Shown here piece after piece: positions 7,698-15,540 of a DNA stretch of 16,518 nucleotides; positions within the stretch are counted from its first letter, which is position 1; every line of letters begins with the position of its first letter. The notes below the pieces were generated by a model that saw only the letters and a program-made list of their open reading frames with translations, was not told the origin of the DNA and searched no databases. The position numbers were made by a program, and so were the translations under genes. Source of the DNA: Pseudomonadota bacterium (GTDB taxonomy: Bacteria; Pseudomonadota; Gammaproteobacteria; Woeseiales; Woeseiaceae); NCBI GenBank assembly GCA_027295475.1, contig JAPUKV010000204.1, positions 1-16,518 on the forward strand. The letters are read 5' to 3'.

Positions 7698-7966
7698 GTC
7701 CACTCCAGCGTTATTATTAGCGGCCGCTATTATTCACCTCTCAGCGGCTCTATTTACGCTTTTAGAGTCAACTACTTCCTGTAGTCCGCAGCCGGGCCGC
7801 GTCGCGTCATCCTGTCGGTGCTCTTGGTCTATTAAAAACCTGCGTGGCATTCTTATATCAAACCTAGGGAGCCGGGTGCAAGCGCTAAATCTGATCGGGC
7901 GATCGAAATCGAGCCGAAACCGTATTACAGGCGGAGATAAAACGAGATCGTCGCGCCGCATTTTCC

Positions 7967-10900
7967 TCAACCTGCTTTGCTGATTTCGATAAACCAGCGT
8001 TCATCTCCGAGTTCATTGCGGCACGTGAAAAGCGCATCCGGTTGCCCAACCTGCCACTTTGTTGCCAGCGTTTCCGACATTAGATAGTCGCGATACTCCT
8101 CAAGCGATGACGCCACGCCCCCGCTTCCCGAAACACCCAGAACGATTCTGTCGGAGACCTCCAGGCCGGCCCGCTTACGGGCATCCTGTACCGTCCGAAT
8201 GAGCTCTCGGGCTGTGCCCTCGGCTATGAGGGCATCGTTCAGGGTCGTATCGAGCTCTGTCAGGAATCCTGCATCTTCAGCGCAGGCGTAACCCTCGGCC
8301 GAGCTCGTCTCGACCAGCAGGTCGTCCGATTCCAGCGTGATCTCGCCGGCAGGTACGACTATCGTGTATGACTCACCTTTCGCGACCGCAGCGGCAATCT
8401 CGGCGCCATCGCTCTCCTCGAGTGCCTTGCGGATCGACGGAATGTCTTTGCCGTATCGCTTGCCGATTCTCGGCAGATTCGGCCTGATACGGTAACTTAC
8501 GTGACTCGCGTCGCGAGCGATAAATTCGATTGCTTTGACGTTTAGCTCTTCGAGGATCTGGTTCTGGTGATCGGTTAAGGCCCTGGCAGACGCGTCGTCA
8601 GGTGCCCTGATGAGCAGGCGTGACAGCGGCTGCCTTGTACGCACGCCCGACTGCCCTCTCGCCGCCCTGGCCAGTCCGACGACTTTCTGCACGACGCTGA
8701 TGTCGAACAGCAGCTGATCGTTGTCGTAAGCCTCATTTGCTTCGGGCCAGTCGCTCATGTGGATGCTCAACGGTGCCGTATCGTCTGCGCCCCTGACCAG
8801 GTTCTGATAGACATGCTCGGCCAGGAACGGCACGAAAGGCGCCATCAGCCGATGAGCCGCATTCAGGCACTGGAAAAGGGTCAGGTAGGCCGAGCGCTTA
8901 TCCTCGGGATCGGTGGATTTCCAAAAGCGGCGCCGGTTTCTACGCACGTACCAGTTGCTCAATTGATCAATAAACGACTCGATCGCAACCCCGGCGGACT
9001 TGGCGTCGTAGTCGTCCATTGCCTCGGTACAGCGCCTGATCGTCTGGTTCATCAATGCCAGCGCCCAGCGATCGATTTCCGGACGCTGAGCTACCGGTAT
9101 GTCGGTGTTCAGATCCACATCGTCCAGCCGCGCATACAGAATGAAGAAGCTGTAGGTGTTCCAGAACGTATTGATGAAGGAGCTGACCACATCGGCGACG
9201 ATTTCCACCGAGATACGTTTCGGCGCGTCCGGTGACAGGCGGCCGAGGAAATACCAGCGCAGGGCGTCCGCTCCCACCGTGTCGAAGACGTCGTACGGGT
9301 CGACGATATTGCCGAGCGACTTCGACATTTTCTTGCCTTCTTTATCCACGATCAGATTCAGGCAGATACAGTTTCGAAAGGCGACGGTGTCGGAGACCAA
9401 TGTGGCGATCGCATGCAGTGTATAGAACCACCCGCGGGTCTGATCAATGGCCTCGCAAATAAAATCGGCCGGAAAATGCTCTTCAAACTTGTCCTGATTT
9501 TCGAAAGGGTAGTGCCATTGCGCGTACGACATCGCGCCTGAATCGAACCAGCAGTCGATAACTTCCGGCACGCGCCGCCATGTCATGCCATCTTTATCGA
9601 ATGTAACGTCATCGACGGCTGGCCTGTGCAAGTCAAGATCGCCGAGCTCCCGTCCGGTCAGTTCCTCGAGCTCTCGAACAGAGCCAATGCACAGGTAATC
9701 GCCCTGACCATTGCTCCACACGGGTAGCGGCGTTCCCCAGAAACGCTCGCGCGACAGCGCCCAGTCGACGTTGCCTTCCAGCCACTTGCCAAACCGTCCA
9801 TCGCGGATGTGCTCGGGTACCCACTTGATCGTCTTGTTGAGCTCGACCATGCGCTCGCTGAAATCGGAGGTGCGGATGTACCAGGCATTCTTGGCGTAAT
9901 AAATGATCGGGTCGCCCGTCCGCCAGCCGAACGGATAGTTGTGTACGCAGGTCTCAGCACGAAACATCATGCCCCGGTCTTCGAGTTCGCGAATCAGCAC
10001 TTTATCGGCGTGCTTGAAGAACTTGCCGGCCACTGGAGTGACTTCCGGCAAGAAGTGCCCGTCCAGGCCCACGCCGTGCAGCACCGGCAAGCCATGTTTT
10101 TGCCCGAACTCGAGGTCATCGACACCGTATGCCGGCGCCGTATGCACAATGCCCGTGCCGTCTTCTGTGGTGACAAAGTCGGCTGGCAGCACCTTGAACG
10201 CATCGGCTTCAACCGACAGGTACTCGAACAGCTGCTCGTAGCGCATGCCGACAAGCTCGGATCCTTTTACTGTCTTCGTGACCTTATGCGGCAGATCGCG
10301 AAGAACTGCCTCTCGCAGGTCTGCTGCCAGAATCAGTGTTTCGCCTTCTGCCTCAACATAGACATAGTCCATGTCCGGATGCACGGCGAGAGCAAGGTTG
10401 GACGGTAGTGTCCACGGTGTGGTGGTCCAGACCAGAAAAAATGTCTTCTTTTCGCCTTCGACCTTGAACCGGACTGTTACCGACGGGTCCTCCGTTTCCT
10501 TGTAGCCCAGCGCCAGTTCGTGGGAAGACAAGGTTGCGCCGATTCTCGGATCGTACGGTACGACCTTATAGCCACGATAGATCAGGCCCTTGTCCCAGAT
10601 GACCTTAAGCAGGTGCCAGACCGACTCTATGTATCTGTTATCGAGCGTGTAATAAGCTTCATCCAGGTTGACCCAGAATCCCATGCGCTCGGTCATCTTT
10701 TCCCAGTCGCCGATGTAGCGCATGACGGACTCACGGCATCGCCGCGTGAACTCGGCAATGCCTACCTTTTCCTCGATCTCTTTCTTGTCGAATATACCGA
10801 GCTCTTTTTCGATCTCGTGCTCAACGGGTAATCCGTGTGTATCCCAGCCCGCCTTCCGGGGGGCGTAGTAGCCACGCATCGTCTTGTATCGTGGAAAGGC

Positions 10901-11101
10901 GTCTTTGAAGCTTCGTGCCAGCACATGATGGATACCCGGCTTGCCGTTCGCCGTCGGCGGACCTTCATTGAAACTGAACTGCGGCCGGCCTTCGGACTGA
11001 CTCAGGGTCTGCTCGAATACCTTGTTGTCACGCCAGAACGTCAGCACTTCTTTTTCAAGTGCCGGCCCGTTGTATCGTCCTGAAACTTCCCTAAAACCCA
11101 C
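7967..11101 (-). CDS. ileS: Isoleucyl-tRNA synthetase, IleRS2 type, with GIHH signature
   Basis: This class Ia synthetase (1044 residues) charges tRNA-Ile in the cytoplasm. The GTG at 11101 is chosen because AGGA sits 8 bases upstream and the protein then begins MGFREVSGRY like other IleRS. A longer frame from ATG 11158 would start inside the riboswitch antiterminator and run through the terminator. Motifs: the first signature reads GIHH at residues 56-59 where HxGH is usual; KMSKS lies at about 591-595; the CP1 editing domain shows TTTPWTLPSN (about 226-235) and GTGIVHTAPAYGVDD (about 315-329). Length and sequence (YKTMRGYYAPRKAGWDTHGLPVE) fit the eukaryote-like IleRS2 branch, which is associated with mupirocin resistance. 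Published work links the HxGH-to-GxHH swap to hyper-resistance. Expression is under an Ile T-box. The host may have a second, ordinary ileS outside this window. Confidence 0.95.
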   Translation of the reverse strand: MGFREVSGRYNGPALEKEVLTFWRDNKVFEQTLSQSEGRPQFSFNEGPPTANGKPGIHHVLARSFKDAFPRYKTMRGYYAPRKAGWDTHGLPVEHEIEKELGIFDKKEIEEKVGIAEFTRRCRESVMRYIGDWEKMTERMGFWVNLDEAYYTLDNRYIESVWHLLKVIWDKGLIYRGYKVVPYDPRIGATLSSHELALGYKETEDPSVTVRFKVEGEKKTFFLVWTTTPWTLPSNLALAVHPDMDYVYVEAEGETLILAADLREAVLRDLPHKVTKTVKGSELVGMRYEQLFEYLSVEADAFKVLPADFVTTEDGTGIVHTAPAYGVDDLEFGQKHGLPVLHGVGLDGHFLPEVTPVAGKFFKHADKVLIRELEDRGMMFRAETCVHNYPFGWRTGDPIIYYAKNAWYIRTSDFSERMVELNKTIKWVPEHIRDGRFGKWLEGNVDWALSRERFWGTPLPVWSNGQGDYLCIGSVRELEELTGRELGDLDLHRPAVDDVTFDKDGMTWRRVPEVIDCWFDSGAMSYAQWHYPFENQDKFEEHFPADFICEAIDQTRGWFYTLHAIATLVSDTVAFRNCICLNLIVDKEGKKMSKSLGNIVDPYDVFDTVGADALRWYFLGRLSPDAPKRISVEIVADVVSSFINTFWNTYSFFILYARLDDVDLNTDIPVAQRPEIDRWALALMNQTIRRCTEAMDDYDAKSAGVAIESFIDQLSNWYVRRNRRRFWKSTDPEDKRSAYLTLFQCLNAAHRLMAPFVPFLAEHVYQNLVRGADDTAPLSIHMSDWPEANEAYDNDQLLFDISVVQKVVGLARAARGQSGVRTRQPLSRLLIRAPDDASARALTDHQNQILEELNVKAIEFIARDASHVSYRIRPNLPRIGKRYGKDIPSIRKALEESDGAEIAAAVAKGESYTIVVPAGEITLESDDLLVETSSAEGYACAEDAGFLTELDTTLNDALIAEGTARELIRTVQDARKRAGLEVSDRIVLGVSGSGGVASSLEEYRDYLMSETLATKWQVGQPDALFTCRNELGDERWFIEISKAG

Positions 11102-11120
11102 AGGCTCTATCCTGATAAGC

Positions 11121-11152
11121 AAAAACCCCGAACGCAGATCCTGCGTCCGGGG
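11121..11152 (-). terminator. Intrinsic terminator of the T-box leader
   Basis: On the minus strand, CCCCGGACGCAG pairs with CUGCGUUCGGGG (one G-U wobble) around a three-base loop at 11152-11126, followed directly by UUUUU at 11125-11121. Its 5' arm overlaps the 3' side of the antiterminator (11155-11147), so the two folds exclude each other. It ends 20 bases before the ileS start codon. Confidence 0.92.
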
Positions 11153-11262
11153 CGACATCTAAGCAATCGCGGTACCACCCGGTTTCACGAGAGCACGTCC
11201 GCTCCCGCCTCATATACCCGATATCGGGGGTCAGCCGGCTGCTCCTACAGTGCGACAACGTT

Positions 11263-11298
11263 GCATTGGCAACTAATGTCGCATTGGCAACTAATGTC
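11263..11298 (-). repeat. 18-bp tandem duplication inside the T-box leader
   Basis: The unit GCATTGGCAACTAATGTC occurs twice with no gap (11263-11280 and 11281-11298), followed by a partial GCATT. In RNA each copy offers UGCGAC, which can pair with GUCGCA at 11256-11251, so two alternative hairpins are possible between Stem I and the antiterminator. Confidence 0.9.
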
Positions 11299-11427
11299 GC
11301 ATTTCAGGCAGCGACTCAGGGGTGATTTTCCCAGGGCTTCGATCCGGGGCTCTCACCATCTCCCGTTCGCTGGTATCGGGCCGGCCCTCATACTCTTCCC
11401 CGTCAAGGTCCTGCAAGGGAAACTAGC

Positions 11428-11456
11428 TGTCATGGCTGGAAAATACAAGAGTCAAC
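11428..11456 (-). promoter_or_regulatory. Candidate sigma-70 promoter for the ileS T-box leader
   Basis: TTGACT (11456-11451) lies 17 bases upstream of a weak -10 candidate, TGACAG (11433-11428). Transcription would start near 11421, about 15 bases before Stem I, as expected for a T-box leader. The -35 is good and the -10 is poor. Confidence 0.35.
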
Positions 11457-11470
11457 CTGATCCAAAAAGA

Positions 11471-11549
11471 TGTCAGATTTATTTTTCAGCAATCTGTCCG
11501 GCGCCGGCCGGCCAAGGATGCGGTACGATGCCGATAAATAAATCTGACA
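11471..11549. repeat. Small inverted-repeat (MITE/REP-like) element
   Basis: TGTCAGATTTATTT (11471-11484) and AAATAAATCTGACA (11536-11549) are perfect 14-bp inverted repeats around a 51-base GC-rich interior with its own palindrome (GGCGCCGGCCGGCC). The element fills the gap between the divergent ileS leader and epoxide hydrolase genes. No transposase is present, so if it is mobile it depends on an enzyme supplied elsewhere. Confidence 0.75.
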
Positions 11550-11570
11550 CCTTATTTACCTTATTTAGAC

Positions 11571-12530
11571 ATGACAAACCCATTTCCGGCTCCTGACTAC
11601 ATCGATACCAATGGCATACGGATGGCCGTCCACGAGCAGGGAGTGGGGCCGCCCGTCATTCTACTGCACGGTTTTCCCGAGCTTGCCTTTTCCTGGCGCC
11701 ATCAACTCCCCGCCCTGGCCACGGCCGGCTATCGGGCCATAGCGCCCGATCAGCGAGGTTACGGCGCCACTGATAAGCCCGGCAGTGTCAGCGATTACAC
11801 GATTCAGAACTTGATCGCCGACCTAGGCGGTCTTTTGGACGCGCTATCGCTTGAGCGCGCTCTTTTCATCGGCCATGACTGGGGCGCTTTGGTACTTTGG
11901 CAAATGGCGCTTCTCAAGCCCGAGCGGATGGCCGGCCTCATTAACCTGAATATCCCTTTCTTTGCGCGCACGCCCGTGGACCCGATCACACTGATGCGTA
12001 ACTTTCTCGGCGACGACTTTTATATCGTGAACTTTCAGGACGCGAACGAGGCCGACCTCCGTTGCGAAGCCGACCCGGGACACGTGTTCGACGTATTAAT
12101 GCGGCGAAATCAGATTACGCGGGCCCGGTTCGAAACACTACCAAAGGAAAACCGGGCTTTCAGCCTGCTTGCAGCCCTCGCCCGGACGCATTTGAGCGGC
12201 GAGTCATTACTGACAGATGAAGAGCACCACACTTTCACCGAGGCTTTCGCAGCCGGCGGATTTGCCGGGCCGATCAACTGGTACCGGAACTGGAGCCGAA
12301 ACTGGTCCAGCACAGCTGATGTCGAACAAACCGTCGACGTGCCGACGCTCTTCATCGGTGCCGAGAACGATGTCATCGTCTCGCCTGCTCAGATCAAGGC
12401 CATGAAGCCACACGTTCCCGATCTCGAAATTCAGATGATCGAGAACTGCGGACACTGGACACAGCAGGAAAAACCGGCCGAGGTCAATGCGTTGATTCTG
12501 GGCTGGCTCGAGCGGCACTATCCAGCATAG
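11571..12530 (+). CDS. Alpha/beta hydrolase, epoxide hydrolase-like
   Basis: The 319-residue protein has the full pattern of soluble epoxide hydrolases, which open epoxides to vicinal diols through an enzyme ester. The oxyanion motif is HGFPE at 33-37. The nucleophile elbow GHDWG at 101-105 gives Asp103. The likely charge-relay Asp is Asp267 (GAENDVIV), and the general base is His295 (NCGHW). Possible lid tyrosines that polarise the epoxide are Tyr151 (DDFYIVNF) and Tyr238 (NWYRNW). The aspartate nucleophile could also fit a haloalkane dehalogenase, but HGFPE and the lid tyrosines favour epoxide hydrolase. There is no signal peptide. No Shine-Dalgarno sequence precedes ATG 11571, and the inverted-repeat element ends only 21 bases upstream, so this insertion may have replaced the native leader. 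A strong hairpin follows 12 bases after the stop. Confidence 0.9.
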   Translation: MTNPFPAPDYIDTNGIRMAVHEQGVGPPVILLHGFPELAFSWRHQLPALATAGYRAIAPDQRGYGATDKPGSVSDYTIQNLIADLGGLLDALSLERALFIGHDWGALVLWQMALLKPERMAGLINLNIPFFARTPVDPITLMRNFLGDDFYIVNFQDANEADLRCEADPGHVFDVLMRRNQITRARFETLPKENRAFSLLAALARTHLSGESLLTDEEHHTFTEAFAAGGFAGPINWYRNWSRNWSSTADVEQTVDVPTLFIGAENDVIVSPAQIKAMKPHVPDLEIQMIENCGHWTQQEKPAEVNALILGWLERHYPA

Positions 12531-12542
12531 TTTTGAAAGAAG

Positions 12543-12588
12543 TTAAGGGGTCGAACCGTTAAGGACCCTTAGCGGTTCGACCCCCTAA
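12543..12588. repeat. Long GGGGTCGAACCG palindrome between convergent genes (REP-like, possible bidirectional terminator)
   Basis: The arms 12543-12564 and 12567-12588 can pair over 22 positions with one mismatch and one wobble, leaving only two bases between them; the core is GGGGTCGAACCG/CGGTTCGACCCC. It lies between the epoxide hydrolase stop (12530) and the FrnE-like stop (12602), so it could end both transcripts. No long T-run follows on either side, so termination is less certain than the palindrome itself. Confidence 0.8.
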
Positions 12589-12601
12589 AATTACCGCTTT
12601 A

Positions 12602-13333
12602 TTAATGAATTGTTGCGGCGACGGGGTTGTCGCTGAACTCGCCGAATATCGCACGATCAAATGCGCTGACCAGTGCCTCGGTGCTTTGTGCACCGACGAC
12701 GAAGAGGCGTTTATTGACGAGAAAGTCGGGAACGCCGGTTATGCCGCCATGCCTTACCTGCGCTTCCTGCGCAAGCACCGCGCGGCGAGATAGATCGTCA
12801 TCCAGGGTCTTATTGATGTCACTGGTTTCGAGGCCGTGACGTGTCGCCAGTTCACTGAGCACGTCCCTGTCACCGATATCGAGCCCTGACTCAAAAAAGC
12901 CTTTGAGGAATTCCTCGGCGAGGTCCGACGTATTCGCGCGTTCAGTCTCGGCCAGCTTCATGAGCCGGTGCGCATTCAGCGTGCTCGGTACCCGCGACAG
13001 CTTGTCAAAACGGAAGTTGATGCCTTCCATCTTGCCTTCCGTGGTTAGTTGCTCGAGTGCGGGCCTGAGTTCCTCCGGATCGCCGAACTTGGACACGAGG
13101 TATTCTTCGAACCCCATGCCGGCAGCCGGCATCGCCGGATTGAGTTGAAACGGGTACCACCTCACGTTGCTCGGACCGTGCACTGCCAGCAACGCATCAT
13201 CGAGACGCCGCTTGCCCAGGTAACACCAGGGGCAAACGAGGTCGGCAATGACGTCTACCTGCAGCGCCGCTTGCAGCGGCTTGCCGTCATGTCCAACGAT
13301 GTTCGAAAGATTCTGCCTCATTGTGTTTCGCAC
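12602..13333 (-). CDS. DsbA-family/FrnE-like thioredoxin-fold protein
   Basis: The 243-residue protein belongs to the FrnE branch of DsbA-like proteins, cytoplasmic thiol oxidoreductases or isomerase-like enzymes. The active-site CPWC is at residues 34-37, preceded by the first beta strand (VDVIADLV) and followed by YLGKRRLDDAL. The thioredoxin cis-proline is Pro202 (GGITGVPDF). An all-helical insert lies between them (about 75-185). No signal peptide is present, so the protein is cytosolic. The start is taken as GTG 13333, with GAGG five bases upstream; ATG 13321 is an alternative four codons inside. Upstream, TTGAAA (13407-13402) and TATCTC (13385-13380), 16 bases apart, are a possible promoter. 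The substrate is unknown; related proteins take part in redox stress responses or natural-product modification. Confidence 0.88.
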   Translation of the reverse strand: MRNTMRQNLSNIVGHDGKPLQAALQVDVIADLVCPWCYLGKRRLDDALLAVHGPSNVRWYPFQLNPAMPAAGMGFEEYLVSKFGDPEELRPALEQLTTEGKMEGINFRFDKLSRVPSTLNAHRLMKLAETERANTSDLAEEFLKGFFESGLDIGDRDVLSELATRHGLETSDINKTLDDDLSRRAVLAQEAQVRHGGITGVPDFLVNKRLFVVGAQSTEALVSAFDRAIFGEFSDNPVAATIH

Positions 13334-13859
13334 TCTGTCCTCATTATTGCGGTGTCTGCCGGTTCGCAGACTAGACTATGAGATAGGTCTTACCGCCGTG
13401 ATTTCAAGATTGGCCAAACCTCAAGCTCAGGCTGGGGTAAACCACCGCCATGGTTATTTGGACAGGCATATCGCCCTATAGTTTTGACGGCTATCTGGCG
13501 CTCTGTCGGGATTTCGGTCGAATTAGCGGATTTTTAGCAAAATCCGTGAGTTTTAGCGCCCGTGCATAGAAATTCTCGATTTCCGGCTAACAATCCCCGC
13601 GTCAGCACGGGATACGACACAACGACGGCAATAACGAAGTCCAGGAGTTTGTTGACGGTAGCAAACCCTCTGCCCTCCCCGAATGGGGTGGTCCGGACTG
13701 ACGAAAACCACGGTGGCGGTGCAGTAGCCGGTTACTCGTTGCGTCGGCGCAGGTGCTGCTATTCGCTCATATTCATGACTTCAGGCTATCGCCATCTTCC
13801 TGCAATATTTTCAGGGTTCGGAAGGTCTATACTTTTAGATCCTACTGTGGAGACATCAA
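13334..13859 (+). other. Divergent intergenic region with no convincing gene
   Basis: These 526 bases separate the FrnE-like gene (minus) from msrP (plus). Open frames here lack ribosome sites and family similarity. A hairpin CGGATTTT (13527-13534) with AAAATCCG (13539-13546), loop TAGC, is visible and followed by a second TTTTAGC, but no T-run. A possible minus-strand promoter for the FrnE-like gene lies at 13407-13380, and a TATACT -10 for msrP at 13828-13833 has no clear -35. Confidence 0.4.
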
Positions 13860-14819
13860 TTGCTTATTCGAAGAGCTGCCGATATTCGATCGTCTGAGAT
13901 CACCAGCAAGGACAACTACCTCAATCGGCGAGAGTTTATTCAAAACGGTGCTATTGCCGGCGGCTCGCTGTTGGCGGCGCCGGCTTTCGGCGCTCTGGTG
14001 CCCACTGCACGGCGCGAAAAGCTGGTTGATGTCAGCACCAGCGATTTCAGCACCAGCGAAGCGATCAACGACTTTGAGGACATCACCACTTATAACAACT
14101 ACTATGAATTCGGTACGCAAAAAGACGATCCGTACCGAAACGCAAAGGATTTCGAGCCTCATCCCTGGACCATTGAGGTCACGGGCCACGCAGAAAAAAC
14201 CGGCATGTTTCATCTCGAAGACTTTGTAAAACCGCATGCGCTGGAGGAGCGCATCTATCGCATGCGTTGTGTGGAGGCCTGGTCGATGGTCATTCCATGG
14301 GTAGGTATTCCGCTCGCCGACGTCATCAATCATTTCCAACCGACGTCGAACGCGAAGTTCGTGCGCTTTGAGACGCTCGAAGACAGGCGGAGAATGCCGG
14401 GACAGCGTTCTCGAGTCCTGCGATGGCCCTATCGTGAGGGACTAACCATTGCTGAAGCGACCAACCCGTTGGCCATTCTCGCCGTTGGTTTGTACGGAGA
14501 AGTGTTGCCGAACCAGAATGGCGCGCCGATCCGGCTGATCGTCCCATGGAAATACGGGTTCAAGGGCATCAAGGGCATCGTCAAAATGAGTTTCGTCGAA
14601 AAACAACCGAAAACGAGCTGGGAACTGGCGGCACCTAACGAGTATGGCTTCTTTGCAAACGTGAACCCGGAAGTCGATCACCCGCGATGGAGTCAGGCCC
14701 GTGAACGGCGCATCGGCTCCGGTTTGTTCGCACCGAAACAGCCAACGTTGATGTTTAACGGCTACGGTGAGCATGTGGCTCACCTCTATGCGGGGCTAGA
14801 CCTTCGCCGAAATTTCTGA
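13860..14819 (+). CDS. msrP: Protein-methionine-sulfoxide reductase, molybdopterin catalytic subunit MsrP
   Basis: MsrP (formerly YedY) repairs oxidised methionine in periplasmic proteins using a molybdopterin cofactor. The 319-residue product begins at TTG 13860, seven bases after GGAG. This start is favoured because MLIRRAADIRSSEIT, followed by NRREF, matches the normal N-terminus of the family. A twin-arginine signal (NRREFIQNGAIAGGS, about 22-36) targets the folded protein for Tat export, with likely cleavage near residue 45. Cys137, in YRMRCVEAW, is the expected molybdenum ligand, and the VVPWKYGFK-like stretch IVPWKYGFKGIKG is typical. Length is normal. Its partner msrQ follows 28 bases downstream in the same direction, forming the usual msrPQ operon, which receives electrons from the quinol pool. 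A TATACT -10-like element is at 13828-13833. Confidence 0.97.
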   Translation: MLIRRAADIRSSEITSKDNYLNRREFIQNGAIAGGSLLAAPAFGALVPTARREKLVDVSTSDFSTSEAINDFEDITTYNNYYEFGTQKDDPYRNAKDFEPHPWTIEVTGHAEKTGMFHLEDFVKPHALEERIYRMRCVEAWSMVIPWVGIPLADVINHFQPTSNAKFVRFETLEDRRRMPGQRSRVLRWPYREGLTIAEATNPLAILAVGLYGEVLPNQNGAPIRLIVPWKYGFKGIKGIVKMSFVEKQPKTSWELAAPNEYGFFANVNPEVDHPRWSQARERRIGSGLFAPKQPTLMFNGYGEHVAHLYAGLDLRRNF

Positions 14820-14847
14820 AGTCTCCAAAGCACGGCCTCGCATTCCG

Positions 14848-15486
14848 GTGAATAAGATCAGTCAAATTCGTTTCATCTGGAAGCCGCTAATTTTTGCGTT
14901 ATGCATTATCCCGGTGACCCTGGTTTTCACCGATGCCTTCGAAATAACAGGGCGTCTCGGCGCCAACCCGATCGAGGAAATCCAGGACCGGTTTGGGTAC
15001 TGGGGTCTCAGATTCGTCCTGATTACACTTTGCGTGACGCCGCTCAGGCACATCACCGGTCGAAACTGGCTCACACGTTTTCGGCGCATGCTCGGATTAT
15101 TCGCCTTCTTTTATATTCTGATGCATTTCCTGACCTGGCTCATTCTTGATCAGAGCCTGCTTCTTTCTGCTATAAAAGAAGATATTTTCGAAAGGCCGTT
15201 CATCACGATCGGCTTCACTGCCTTTCTCATTCTCATTGCAATGGCGTCGACATCGACGAACGGCATGCGCAGACGCCTTGGCAAACGCTGGCAGAAGATT
15301 CACTACGGCGTTTACGTCGTCGGATTTCTGGGCGTCTGGCATTATTGGTGGCAGGTCAAACTGGATGTTATGGATCCCCTGATCTACGCGCTTATCCTTG
15401 CCCTGTTATTGGGTTACCGAATTTGGTGGCGGTACAAGCACAACCGACAGATATCTGTTGCGGGGTCACCGGCACCATCACAATGA
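14848..15486 (+). CDS. msrQ: Membrane heme protein MsrQ, electron donor to MsrP
   Basis: MsrQ (formerly YedZ) is an inner-membrane b-type cytochrome of the ferric-reductase-like family that passes electrons to MsrP. The 212-residue product has about five to six hydrophobic segments, and His93, His152 and His165 (LMHFLTW, KIHYGVY, VWHYWW) correspond in spacing to the heme-binding histidines of E. coli MsrQ; His68 is in PLRHITG. The family blocks GANPIEEI, FGYWGLRF and TPLRHITGRNWLTRFRRMLGL are present. The start is GTG 14848, 28 bases after msrP, with a weak ribosome site, so translational coupling with msrP is likely. The C-terminus is polar and unremarkable. The gene is followed immediately by the relic of a pyruvate kinase gene. 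Confidence 0.96.
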   Translation: MNKISQIRFIWKPLIFALCIIPVTLVFTDAFEITGRLGANPIEEIQDRFGYWGLRFVLITLCVTPLRHITGRNWLTRFRRMLGLFAFFYILMHFLTWLILDQSLLLSAIKEDIFERPFITIGFTAFLILIAMASTSTNGMRRRLGKRWQKIHYGVYVVGFLGVWHYWWQVKLDVMDPLIYALILALLLGYRIWWRYKHNRQISVAGSPAPSQ

Positions 15487-15540
15487 TTGCTCTTTGCAGC
15501 AGCACGAGTAATGTACGTCGCAATAGTCAGCCGTAAAGAC

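Larger units (their letters stand above)
11121..11410 (-). promoter_or_regulatory. Ile-specific T-box riboswitch controlling ileS
   Basis: On the minus strand all T-box landmarks appear in order. Stem I starts GACGGGGA-AGAGUA (11404 downward) and closes with CCCC-UGA-GUC, giving the kink-turn. The distal part holds AGCGA and GAUGGUGAGAGCC, matching the AG and GNUG motifs. The specifier is AUC at 11326-11324, followed by the expected purine A, so it reads isoleucine. The antiterminator is CCGGG, the bulge UGGUACC, and GCGA, pairing with UCGC-CCCGG (11182-11147). UGGU matches a tRNA ending ACCA, as tRNA-Ile does. The same CCCCGG begins the competing terminator. Uncharged tRNA-Ile is therefore expected to allow read-through into ileS. 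Confidence 0.95.

Noticed and set aside
7718..7729. TAGCGGCCGCTA palindrome upstream of the unknown gene at 7326-7697
   Set aside because: The 12-bp palindrome is striking but the flanks do not continue it, and short GC palindromes are expected by chance.
8759..9235. Plus-strand frames opposite ileS (also 9809-10408)
   Set aside because: They overlap the whole synthetase antisense, have no recognisable motif, and follow from the high GC codon pattern of ileS.
11102..11158. N-terminal extension of IleRS starting at ATG 11158
   Set aside because: The 19 codons lie inside the antiterminator loop and terminator of the T-box. GTG 11101 has AGGA at the right distance and gives the normal IleRS N-terminus.
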